A DNA stretch of 64,000 nt from Gloeotrichia echinulata CP02 (GTDB taxonomy: Bacteria > Cyanobacteriota > Cyanobacteriia > Cyanobacteriales > Nostocaceae), in assembly GCA_038087035.1 (NCBI GenBank), contig CP051187.1, forward strand, positions 4,779,001-4,843,000. The letters run 5' to 3'. A program made the translations under genes and the position numbers. This document shows positions 27,089-34,925 of the stretch, one piece after another. How positions within the stretch are numbered: position 1 is the first letter of the stretch; each line of letters starts with the position of its first letter. The notes below the pieces were generated by a model. The model worked only from the letters and a program-made list of their open reading frames with translations, was not told the origin of the DNA and ran no database searches.

Positions 27089-27300
27089 AGCTTTTTCCTG
27101 AGTATCTTTAATAAATTGGGGTTGTAATGTCTAAACAACATGTTTGGCTTTTTGGATGAGATTGTTGGTAGCAAATATCTTTTAAGAGATAAAATTAGCA
27201 CCAGCATCATTGATGCCCAGATTGGCACAAGCCAAAAATCCTCACAACCCCATTCTGAATGATTCACAACCACTGGGAACAGTAAAATTCAGGATATTTT

Positions 27301-28098
27301 ATGAAAGCAGGCTTAAAACGCATTGAGGCAACTCTACATGATTTAGGAATTCGCGGCACTGCCGATCCTGCAGAAGCAGCTGATTCTACAAAAAAGTCTT
27401 TTTCTTTTAGGATCAGTGTTGGCAGCACCGAATCTACAGTCAGTGATAATACAGAATCTGACGGTAAAGTTAATACAGAATCACAGACAGTTGACTTTGG
27501 GGCAGATTCTGAGAGTAAGTTTCCCCACGATCACTCCGTGCAAACTTTTCCAGCACAAGACAGCGATAGCAAAATACCTAACTTACCCAAATTTAAAATT
27601 CCTAGTTTTAGCAGCCATCGTCATGCAGCCAATCCCTCATTGGCAATGAATCTGTTGTCTGAGATTCAGGAACATGTCGCCCTTTGGCAAGAAGAACTAC
27701 AAAACATCCTCAAGCAAATTCAAGATATTTACCTAGAAGGTCCAATTGTCAATGGCTGGTTAGAATCTAATTCACTCCAACCAGAAGCGGGAGGTACTGC
27801 AACACTGCGCCATGCAGAAGTTGAGCGCCTGATGGATTACGTAGAAGAAATTTGTGCCAATGGTGGACAGGTATCCTATAAATCATCCCGTACTGGCTAC
27901 CGCCTCTGTGGTGTAGATGCGAATGGTAAAGTCTGGTCCCGTCCCTGTCCAGCGGATCAGGTTCCGGCTGTGGGTATGGCGATCGCCCGTTACCAAAAAT
28001 TACGCCAACTCTTAGGCCGTAAGCAACATCTAGAAACTCGCCTCAGTCAATTAGCCCAAACTCTGGTAATTTTACATAGTCATATTCAACAAGTTTAA
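27301..28098 (+). CDS. Conserved hypothetical protein
   Basis: 265 residues, soluble. It starts MKAGLKRIEATLHDLGIRGT. Residues ~25-115 are a Ser/Thr/Asp-rich, low-complexity stretch. The C-terminal half is ordered: LLSEIQEHVALWQEELQNIL, LMDYVEEICANGGQVSYKSS, YRLCGVDANGKVWSRPCPAD and a final helix (QLLGRKQHLETRLSQLAQTL). I do not recognise a family or function. Confidence 0.65.
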   Translation: MKAGLKRIEATLHDLGIRGTADPAEAADSTKKSFSFRISVGSTESTVSDNTESDGKVNTESQTVDFGADSESKFPHDHSVQTFPAQDSDSKIPNLPKFKIPSFSSHRHAANPSLAMNLLSEIQEHVALWQEELQNILKQIQDIYLEGPIVNGWLESNSLQPEAGGTATLRHAEVERLMDYVEEICANGGQVSYKSSRTGYRLCGVDANGKVWSRPCPADQVPAVGMAIARYQKLRQLLGRKQHLETRLSQLAQTLVILHSHIQQV

Positions 28099-28234
28099 AG
28101 TTTGAACGATTATTTCCGAAGAAACCCGGTTGGTGGCTAGGGAATTTTTGATATAAATTGGCTCTGTTGGAGATGGCTGTTGGATGTTGCCATGAGTCTA
28201 GGGTTATTTGTCTGAGTAATTTGTCATTAGTTAC

Positions 28235-29637
28235 CAAAAAACGGGATGAAAGCCCCTGGCTTTAGACATGGGGATGAAATCCAAGGCTGTTTCAACAGCC
28301 GTCAAAATTCATTATTGTATTCATTTGTGAAGCATAAAATGTCTGAAGAAATAATCTATGGCTGTCAACAAAATTTAATTAGCCCAGATAAAGAATTAGC
28401 TGCTGTTCTGGAGTTTATTTGTTCCGAGTCTAACAAGCTAACCAATTCTGGAATATACTACGCTAGACAATTATTCTTTAAAACCAAAAAGATTGTCGGC
28501 AAGTATGACTTAGAAGCTGAGTACAAAACTAATCCTCATTTCCAAGCTTTGTATTCCCAAGCAGCACAACAAATCCTCAGAAGTGTAGCAGAATCCTTTA
28601 AATCATTTAAGGAGTTGTCAAACAGGTTTAGAAGAGGAGAACTGAAGAACAAACCATTTCCTCCTAACTATCGTAAACCTAAAGGGTTAGCATTAGTAAC
28701 ATATCCTAAGCAGGCATTGAAGTTAATAGATGGATTGATTAGGATTCCATTAGGTAATACGGTTAAGAGATGGTTTAAGTTGGATAGTTTCACCTTAATA
28801 ATGCCATCTAATCTAAAGTTTGAAGACATCAAGGAATTGAGAATACTTCCACGTAACCGATGTTTTTATGTAGAATTTGTCTATGAACAGAAATCTGTTG
28901 ATCTGGTTAGCTTAGACTCCTCAAAGGTATTGGGCATAGACCACGGGGTAGGTAATTGGTTGACTTGTGTGTCTAATATAGGGACAAGTTTTATTGTTGA
29001 CGGATTAAAACTTAAAAGCATTAATCAGTTCTACAACAAACAAATAGCTACTATCAAAGAGGGTCAGCCACAAGGTTTTTGGTCTAACAAGCTTGCTGCC
29101 ATAACAGAAAAGCGTAATCGGCAGATGCGAGACGCAGTTAACAAAGTAGCTAGAATTGTGATCAACCACTGCTTAGTTAATAAGATTGGGACTGTTGTTT
29201 TTGGCTGGAACGAAGGTCAAAAAGATAGCAGCAATATGGGAAAAAACAACAATCAAAAGTTTGTTCAGATCCCGACAGCGAAATTGAAAGCTAGGATAGC
29301 TCAATTATGTGAGCAGTATGGAATTCAATTTGTAGAAACCGAAGAAAGCTACACTTCACAAACATCGTTTCTAGATAATGATGTGCTACCTAAGTTCGGT
29401 GAAAAACCTGATAGGTGGCACTCCAGTGGTCAGCGAGTTGTGCGTGGATTGTTCAAGACAGCAAAAAATCTTTTAATTAATGCTGATTGTAACGGTGCTG
29501 CAAATGTTGCACGTAAAGTAGCGGCGACTCTAGGCAAAGACCTAGCAGGAGTCAGTAGAGGCGCTTTGAGTACGCCTTTAAGGGTTCATTTTTGGACTCC
29601 TTAAGAATCCCCCGGATTTATCCGTGGGGAGTTTCAA
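28235..29637 (+). mobile_element. tnpB-only IS200/IS605-type element
   Basis: About 1.4 kb. The left boundary is placed after TTAC at 28231-28234, followed by a left-end hairpin AGCCCCTGGCTTTAGACATGGGG-like at 28251-28273. The right end is GAATCCCCCGGATTTATCCG, then TGGGGAG and TTTCAA at 29637. There is no tnpA. It inserted between the 27301 gene and the glycosyltransferase group and breaks no recognisable gene. Confidence 0.7.
28339..29604 (+). CDS. tnpB: TnpB-family nuclease, zinc-ribbon-less subtype
   Basis: 421 residues from ATG at 28339 (MSEEIIYGCQQNLISPDKEL); the frame extends upstream into the left-end hairpin. RuvC-I Asp is in KVLGIDHGVGNWLT. RuvC-II is in TVVFGWNEGQKDSSNMGKNN. RuvC-III Asp is in LLINADCNGAANVARKV. 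Between the last two, where other TnpBs have CxxC pairs, this one has SYTSQTSFLDNDVLPKFGEK and no zinc ribbon. It belongs to a different clade from the other two here. It probably carries an active nuclease site. Confidence 0.88.
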   Translation: MSEEIIYGCQQNLISPDKELAAVLEFICSESNKLTNSGIYYARQLFFKTKKIVGKYDLEAEYKTNPHFQALYSQAAQQILRSVAESFKSFKELSNRFRRGELKNKPFPPNYRKPKGLALVTYPKQALKLIDGLIRIPLGNTVKRWFKLDSFTLIMPSNLKFEDIKELRILPRNRCFYVEFVYEQKSVDLVSLDSSKVLGIDHGVGNWLTCVSNIGTSFIVDGLKLKSINQFYNKQIATIKEGQPQGFWSNKLAAITEKRNRQMRDAVNKVARIVINHCLVNKIGTVVFGWNEGQKDSSNMGKNNNQKFVQIPTAKLKARIAQLCEQYGIQFVETEESYTSQTSFLDNDVLPKFGEKPDRWHSSGQRVVRGLFKTAKNLLINADCNGAANVARKVAATLGKDLAGVSRGALSTPLRVHFWTP

Positions 29638-29816
29638 GGGTAACTGGCAACTGACAACGAATAAATTATCAATGACAACTGACCCTTCTCCTAACGGAGA
29701 TGCACTCACGTTCAGGTGACGTTCTGACTGACCCTCGTTCCTCTCTACCTTAAGTGCGAGACTCTAGGGCGACTGCAAGGCTCACAACCGACAAATAACA
29801 AAATCCACTAAATTCT

Positions 29817-30749
29817 ATGCCAGATCCCCGAATCTCTGCTATCATATGTACTCACAATCGAGATACCTATTTAGGTGCAGCGATTGATAGCCTCTTAGGG
29901 CAGGATTTTGCGGCTGACTTTGAAGTTGTAGTAGTAGATAATGGGTCTAGCGATCGCACTGTCCAAGTTGTAGAAGAACGGACTCACAATCCCCGGCTGA
30001 AGTATGTATTTGAACCAATCATCGGTTTGTCTGTCGCTCGCAACACTGGCGCAAGGATCGCTAGTGGTGATATTCTCGCTTATTTAGATGATGATGCCGT
30101 CGCGAGCCCTGGCTGGCTTGATGTTTTGTATTCTGCTTATGAAAATAACCATAAATTAGCGATCGCTGGTGGCAAAGTCACCCTGTTATGGCCCCAAAAT
30201 ATTCAACCACCACGGTGGCTATCTCCCGGATTAGCCGGCAATTTAGGTGCATATGATTTAGGTAACAGCACTGTTTATATCGATAAACCAAATTTAACCC
30301 CCAGAGGCTTGAATTATTCCCTCCGCCGCCGCTTTCTCGAAGAAATTGGCGGTTTTGATCCCCATCTTGGCCGAGTGGGCAAAAACTTATTATCCAATGA
30401 AGAACTGCTAATGACAGAATTGGCTCTGCAAAAGGGTTGGCAAGTCGCTTATCTTCCCCAGGCTCTAGTTGCTCACAATGTCGCCCCAGAACGAGTCAAT
30501 CGCTCTTGGTTTTTCCAGCGAGGCTGGTGGCAAGGTATTAGTGAATGCTATCGCGAACAACTTGCAGGTCTTGCCGGTATCGGTCAGTTACTGCGGGGTA
30601 GCGAACGTTTTGTACGTGGCTTGTATAAGGCAATACGATATTTCCCAGACCCAGCAGAACGCTTTGACAATCTTGTGTATGCCTATTGTCAGATTGGTTA
30701 CTTAAATGCTGCTATTCAAGGGCTTCTATCTGCATCAAATAATAAATAA
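29817..30749 (+). CDS. Glycosyltransferase family 2, HpsE-like
   Basis: 310 residues. The GT-A fold signatures are ISAIICTHNRDTYLGAAIDS at the N-terminus, VVVVDNGSSDRTVQVVEERT, and the metal-binding ILAYLDDDAVASPGW near residue 92. FLEEIGGFDPHLG and LLSNEELLMTELALQKGWQ are the acceptor-side motifs. It transfers a sugar to a polysaccharide or lipid precursor at the membrane. It is 12 bp upstream of another GT2 gene, and an acetyltransferase follows. The arrangement resembles the hormogonium polysaccharide (hps) genes of Nostoc, which is a context-based inference. Confidence 0.85.
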   Translation: MPDPRISAIICTHNRDTYLGAAIDSLLGQDFAADFEVVVVDNGSSDRTVQVVEERTHNPRLKYVFEPIIGLSVARNTGARIASGDILAYLDDDAVASPGWLDVLYSAYENNHKLAIAGGKVTLLWPQNIQPPRWLSPGLAGNLGAYDLGNSTVYIDKPNLTPRGLNYSLRRRFLEEIGGFDPHLGRVGKNLLSNEELLMTELALQKGWQVAYLPQALVAHNVAPERVNRSWFFQRGWWQGISECYREQLAGLAGIGQLLRGSERFVRGLYKAIRYFPDPAERFDNLVYAYCQIGYLNAAIQGLLSASNNK

Positions 30750-30761
30750 TCCGCTAAATGT

Positions 30762-31703
30762 ATGCCATTTAAATTACCAATTTCTGTATTAATTCCAGCC
30801 AAAAACGAAGAATTAAATTTATCTGCCTGTCTCACTAGTCTGCAAAGAGCAGATGAAATATTTCTAGTAGATTCTCAAAGTACCGACAAAAGTATTGAAA
30901 TTGCTAAAACTTACGGCGTAAATATCGTACAGTTTAACTTTAATGGCCGATGGCCGAAAAAGAAAAATTGGTCTTTAGAAAACCTATCTTTCCGCAATGA
31001 ATGGGTGCTAATTGTCGATTGTGATGAGCGCATTACACCCGAATTATGGGAAGAAATTGCCCAAGTCATTGACAATGAAGAATATGCAGGTTACTATCTC
31101 AACCGCCGTGTATTTTTCTTGGGAAAGTGGATTCGTCACGGTGGTAAATATCCTGATTGGAATTTGCGCTTGTTTAAACATAAACAAGGTCGCTACGAAA
31201 ATCTCAATACCGAAGATATTCCCAACACTGGCGATAATGAAGTTCACGAACATGTTATCTTGCAGGGAAAAGTCGGTTATCTCAAAAACGATATGCTCCA
31301 TGAGGATTTCCGCGACATTTACCACTGGTTAGAGCGGCATAATCGTTATTCCAACTGGGAAGCCCGTGTTTATTTCAATCTCCTAACAGGCAAAGACGAC
31401 AGCGGCACCATTGGCGCAAATTTATTTGGTGATGCGGTACAACGTAAGCGCTTTTTGAAAAAAGTCTGGGTGCGCTTGCCATTTAAACCATTATTAAGGT
31501 TTATTTTATTTTACATTATTCGGCGCGGTTTTTTAGATGGCATAGCAGGATATATTTATGGCCGCCTGCTCAGTCAATATGAATATCAAATTGGAGTCAA
31601 ATTGTACGAATTACGCAACTGTGGCGGTCAGCTAAATACTGCAAATCCCCCTAAATCTGCGCCCTCATCCCTAACTCAAGAAGTCGGACAAACTGCTAGT
31701 TAA
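30762..31703 (+). CDS. Glycosyltransferase family 2
   Basis: 313 residues. The N-terminus is ISVLIPAKNEELNLSACLTS. The nucleotide-sugar site has IFLVDSQSTDKSIEIAKTYG and EWVLIVDCDERITPELWEEI (DCD-type metal motif). YLKNDMLHEDFRDIYHWLER and a C-terminal amphipathic or membrane segment (FKPLLRFILFYIIRRGFLDG) resemble WaaE/KdtX-like GT2 enzymes. It is the second gene of the polysaccharide group. Its 3' end runs directly into a long heptamer array. Confidence 0.87.
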   Translation: MPFKLPISVLIPAKNEELNLSACLTSLQRADEIFLVDSQSTDKSIEIAKTYGVNIVQFNFNGRWPKKKNWSLENLSFRNEWVLIVDCDERITPELWEEIAQVIDNEEYAGYYLNRRVFFLGKWIRHGGKYPDWNLRLFKHKQGRYENLNTEDIPNTGDNEVHEHVILQGKVGYLKNDMLHEDFRDIYHWLERHNRYSNWEARVYFNLLTGKDDSGTIGANLFGDAVQRKRFLKKVWVRLPFKPLLRFILFYIIRRGFLDGIAGYIYGRLLSQYEYQIGVKLYELRNCGGQLNTANPPKSAPSSLTQEVGQTAS

Positions 31704-31706
31704 AAG

Positions 31707-32022
31707 TTAGGAGTAATGAGTTAGGAGTAATGAGTAATGAGTAATGAGTAATGAGTAAGGAGTAAGGAGTAAGGAGTAAGGAGTAAGGAGTAATGAGTAA
31801 TGAGTAATGAGTAATGAGTAATGAGCAAGGAGTTAGGAGTAAGGAGTTAGGAGTAATGAGTAAGGAGTAAGGAGTAATGAGTAAGGAGTAAGGAGTTAGG
31901 AGTAATGAGTAAGGAGTAATGAGTAAGGAGTAAGGAGTAAGGAGTAATGAGTAAGGAGTTAGGAGTTAGGAGTTAGGAGTAATGAGTTAGGAGTAATGAG
32001 TTAGGAATTAGGAGTTAGGAGT
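31707..32022. repeat. Heptamer array (GAGTAAT/GAGTAAG/GAGTTAG)
   Basis: About 45 tandem 7-bp units, mostly GAGTAAT, GAGTAAG and GAGTTAG in mixed order, directly after the stop of the 30762 gene. It is a typical STRR-like array of heterocystous cyanobacteria. Confidence 0.95.
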
Positions 32023-32023
32023 T

Positions 32024-32159
32024 TCAATGACAAATGACAAATGACAAATGACAAATAACAAATAACAAATGACAAATGACAAATGACAAATGACAAATAA
32101 CAAATAACAAATGACAAATGACAAATGACAAATGACAAATGACAAATGACAAATGACAA
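32024..32159. repeat. Heptamer array (ATGACAA/ATAACAA)
   Basis: About 19 tandem units of ATGACAA or ATAACAA. The last-but-one ATG (32146) is the start codon of the acetyltransferase gene. The first ATG (32025) has a good AGGAG upstream but reads into TGA after five codons. Confidence 0.95.
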
Positions 32160-32739
32160 ACCTTTTGTAGATTTACGCAAGTACGACCAATCGTGGTTTG
32201 ACCGAGGGCGTCCGAGTTGGTATGTTTTGTTTTGGTGGTTTGTACAGGCGATCGCCTTTCCTCTCACTCCGCAACCGTTAAATAATATACGCCGCGCTTT
32301 GTTGCGGTTGTTTGGCGCTCGTATTGGTAAAGGTGTATTAATTCGACCTACTGCCCGATTTACTTACCCCTGGAAGGTCAATATTGGCGATTATAGCTGG
32401 ATTGGAGATGATGTAGTTTTATACAGCTTGGATAAAATTATCATCGGTGAACATTGCGTAATTTCCCATAAAAGCTTTCTATGCACAGGTAGCCATGATC
32501 TACATGACCCTGCCTTCGGGTTGAAAACAGCGAGTATTACCATTGGTAATGGCGCATGGGTAGCTGCAGACTGTTTCGTGGGACCAGGAGTGGAAATTGG
32601 GGCTAATACTGTAATTGGCGCTCGCAGTAGTGTTTTTAAAGATATGCCTTCTGGGCAAGTTTGTTTGGGAAGTCCCTGTACTCCTCGGTATGCGCGGCTG
32701 GGGGAATACGTAGAGATTGATCTGATTGCTCATGGCTAA
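32146..32739 (+). CDS. Hexapeptide-repeat O-acetyltransferase (WcaF/HpsU-like)
   Basis: 197 residues. It starts MTNDKPFVDLRKYDQSWFDR; the first five codons lie in the heptamer array. GRPSWYVLFWWFVQAIAFPL is a membrane-proximal segment. The left-handed beta-helix follows: GVLIRPTARFTYPWKVNIGD, SWIGDDVVLYSLDKIIIGEH, catalytic-type His in SHKSFLCTGSHDLHDPAF, then IGNGAWVAADCFVGPGVEIG. It would O-acetylate an exopolysaccharide unit, as in colanic acid or hormogonium polysaccharide synthesis. No Shine-Dalgarno sequence precedes the start. Confidence 0.87.
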   Translation: MTNDKPFVDLRKYDQSWFDRGRPSWYVLFWWFVQAIAFPLTPQPLNNIRRALLRLFGARIGKGVLIRPTARFTYPWKVNIGDYSWIGDDVVLYSLDKIIIGEHCVISHKSFLCTGSHDLHDPAFGLKTASITIGNGAWVAADCFVGPGVEIGANTVIGARSSVFKDMPSGQVCLGSPCTPRYARLGEYVEIDLIAHG

Positions 32740-32802
32740 AGTAGGGGATCTAGGCCTAGATCCCCTACAACGCTGGGTAATCTTTTAACCCATTGAAATC
32801 GG

Positions 32803-32898
32803 TTTACAGCCTTTTTCAGGTAAATAGACCAGGGGTTTGGGGCGCACGGCGTGCGCCCCTACGAATATCTGTGGTTATTGTCTGAAAAAGGCTGTAAA
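32803..32898. mobile_element. Small inverted-repeat element, family M1
   Basis: TTTACAGCCTTTTTCAGGTA at the left and GTCTGAAAAAGGCTGTAAA at the right, with a GGGGCGCACGG/CGTGCGCCCC core. It lies 34 bp upstream of the HEPN fragment start. Confidence 0.8.
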
Positions 32899-32932
32899 AT
32901 ATGGTAAATGCCTGTATTGTAATCGGTTATTA

Positions 32933-33046
32933 ATGGATACTTACGATAGACGATGCCAGCTAGGTGCTTCTCGTCGTCGCCTTGAAGATGCTCTGGCTCT
33001 ACATAACCAGAAACGTTGGACAGGTGCTATTTATCTTGGTGGTTAC
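32933..33046 (+). pseudogene. HEPN-domain gene, 5' fragment
   Basis: 38 codons from ATG at 32933: MDTYDRRCQLGASRRRLEDA, then WTGAIYLGGY at 33017-33046. This is the start of a HEPN-type protein, whose hallmark is YLxGYAxECxLKxLI. The frame is broken exactly after GGY by a tnpB element. The continuation AIECSLKSLICY is on the far side at 34676. HEPN proteins are often RNases or adaptors in defence and toxin-antitoxin loci. Confidence 0.8.
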
Positions 33047-34675
33047 AGGTATTAGAGCAGAAAGCCCACCAATAACACCCTGAAAATCCCAAAAATTTTC
33101 AGGGTGTTATGTCCTTCAGGGGTGGGGACGGGCAGTTTCCTCAAGTCGGGAAACCCGCCCACGGAACTGCCCTCATGAATGCGTTCGCGGAGCGTCTGTC
33201 TCCGACACGCTACGCGTTCGAAGAGAAGCACCTTTAGGTGCAATCTTTTCTTTCTAGTGAACGTATCCACTCACGAACTAAGTCAGTCTTGGTTCGTTTT
33301 GTCTTTTCTACATACTTTTCTAAAATCATCATTTCATGGTAAGGCACTCGAATGCTTAATCTTATTTCTTTCATCATTGGGTTGCATATCTGAACACAGA
33401 GATGCTAACATATATTTATCGTCAAGAGGTCGTTCGCGGAGCGTGCCGTAGGCAAACGATGCTAGTCTTAGAAGCTAAGTTAAAGGGTAAGCAAAGTCAG
33501 TACAATTCAATAGATGAAGCTATTAGAACTGCTTTGTTTATCCGTAACAAAGCTCTAAGACATTGGATGGATAACAAAGATGTCGGCAAAAATGACCTTC
33601 AAAAACTTTGCGCTATCTTAGCCAAAGAATTTGATTTTGCCGATAAGCTTAACTCTATGGCTCGACAAGCGTCTGCTGATAGAGCATGGCTTGCAATTAA
33701 GCGTTTTTATGACAATTGCAAAGCCAAGAAACCAGGTAAAAAAGGATTCCCTAAATTTAAAAAGCGTGGTCATTCTGTTGAGTACAAAACATCAGGGTGG
33801 AAGCTTTCTACTGATAGAAAATACATCTCATTTAGTGACGGGTTTGATATTGGTAGACTCAAATTAGTTGGGACTCGTGACCTAGGCTTTTACTCTATAA
33901 AGCAGATTAAGCGAGTCAGAATAGTTAAACGTGCTGACGGATACTATTGTCAGTTTTGCGTTGATGTTGAGCGCAAAGAACAGCGTCAGCTTGTTGGGGA
34001 GCTAGTAGGAATAGATTTAGGTTTAGAGTTTTTCTACACTGATTCTGATGGTAAAACAGTTGAGAATCCTAGGTTACTGCGTAAGTCTGAAAAGTCTTTG
34101 AAACGCAAACAAAGAAAGGCTTCTAAATCTAAAAAAGGTTCATCTAATCGCCGCAAAGCTGTTAAGAAATTAGCTAAAAAGCACCTCAAGGTAAGTAGAC
34201 AGCGTAAAGACTTTGTAGTTAAGACTGCGAGGGCGCTTGTCCAGTCTAGCGATTTGGTAGTCTATGAGGACTTGCAGGTGAAAAACATGGTTAAAAACCA
34301 TCATTTAGCTAAATCTATCAGCGATGCATCATGGTCACTGTTCACTGATTGGGTGGACTACTACGGCAAAGTTTTTGATACTTGGGTAGTAGCAGTTGCA
34401 CCCCACTACACCAGCCAAGATTGTGCTGTTTGTGGCACACGGGTTAAAAAATCATTGTCTACCCGTACCCACAAATGTCATTCTTGTGGAGCAATTTTTC
34501 ACCGTGACCACAATGCAGCGATTATGATTTTGAACAAAGGGCTTGAGCGTACCGTCGGGCGGACGGAATCCAAAGCTTGTGGACAGAACGACCTCTATCT
34601 AGGTGGGGAAACTCCTCTAGGTAAGTCGGCTGAGTGAAGCAAGAATCCCACCCCTTCAAGGGGTGGGAGCGTCAA
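33047..34675 (+). mobile_element. tnpB-only IS200/IS605-type element inside a HEPN gene
   Basis: About 1.63 kb. The left flank ends GGTTAC, a TTAC target as used by IS608-like elements. The right end is GAATCCCACCCCTTCAAGGG, then GTGGGAG and CGTCAA at 34675. The left-end region has a long hairpin (GGGCAGTTTCC and GGAACTGCCC near 33130-33172) and dispersed GTTCGCGGAGCG repeats. It has no tnpA. Removing it joins GGY to AIEC in frame. Confidence 0.8.
33459..34637 (+). CDS. tnpB: TnpB RNA-guided nuclease
   Basis: 392 residues from ATG at 33459 (MLVLEAKLKGKQSQYNSIDE). The frame runs upstream through a dispersed repeat, which supports the shorter start. RuvC-I Asp is in ELVGIDLGLEFFYTD, RuvC-II Glu in LVVYEDLQVKNMVKN, RuvC-III Asp in IFHRDHNAAIMILNK. 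The zinc ribbon is complete (CAVCGTR and CHSCGAI). It looks intact. It belongs to a different subgroup from the 5769 gene, by its N-terminus and spacing. Confidence 0.92.
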   Translation: MLVLEAKLKGKQSQYNSIDEAIRTALFIRNKALRHWMDNKDVGKNDLQKLCAILAKEFDFADKLNSMARQASADRAWLAIKRFYDNCKAKKPGKKGFPKFKKRGHSVEYKTSGWKLSTDRKYISFSDGFDIGRLKLVGTRDLGFYSIKQIKRVRIVKRADGYYCQFCVDVERKEQRQLVGELVGIDLGLEFFYTDSDGKTVENPRLLRKSEKSLKRKQRKASKSKKGSSNRRKAVKKLAKKHLKVSRQRKDFVVKTARALVQSSDLVVYEDLQVKNMVKNHHLAKSISDASWSLFTDWVDYYGKVFDTWVVAVAPHYTSQDCAVCGTRVKKSLSTRTHKCHSCGAIFHRDHNAAIMILNKGLERTVGRTESKACGQNDLYLGGETPLGKSAE

Positions 34676-34733
34676 GCAATTGAATGCTCTTTAAAGTCTC
34701 TTATTTGTTATGAACACAATAAAGATAACTGGC
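34676..34733 (+). pseudogene. HEPN-domain gene, continuation fragment
   Basis: Starting directly after the element, the frame reads AIECSLKSLICYEHNKDNW (34676-34732), the natural continuation of the GGY that ends at 33046. It is then cut by a second insertion, a small inverted-repeat element at 34734. The rest of the gene is not seen. Confidence 0.75.
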
Positions 34734-34923
34734 TCTTGCGTGTATAGCGTGCTTAATTATTAATGAAAGTCGATTAAATTGCTTTAATAACAAGGCTTAT
34801 AGGCGTTTATAATTTGATTTTTAGTAACAGTAGCTCAAATACAAAAAATAATGGCTTTTATCGGAGCCAGGCAAGGGTTTCAAACTTATTTTTTAACAAA
34901 TTCAGCACGCTAAGTACGCAAGA
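34734..34923. mobile_element. Small inverted-repeat element, family M7
   Basis: Ends TCTTGCGTGTATAGCGTGCT and, inverted, AGCACGCTAAGTACGCAAGA. Part of its right half (TTTGTTAAAAAATAAG...AAACCCTTG on the minus strand) recurs at 62716-62800. It separates the HEPN fragment from the 5'-truncated ATPase gene, so it or an associated deletion removed both ends. Confidence 0.65.
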
Positions 34924-34925
34924 AC

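Noticed and set aside
29640..29816. Promoter or small RNA upstream of the glycosyltransferases
   Set aside because: The stretch contains dispersed-repeat-like sequence (CTCCTAACGGAGATG...) without a clear promoter or hairpin.
31707..32159. CRISPR or coding repeat region, including an 88-codon minus-strand frame rich in FVICHLS
   Set aside because: Contiguous 7-bp repeats, no spacers; the frame is a by-product of the heptamer period.
32837..32932. Upstream extension of the HEPN fragment
   Set aside because: The extra codons read through the M1 element; family similarity begins at MDTYDRR.
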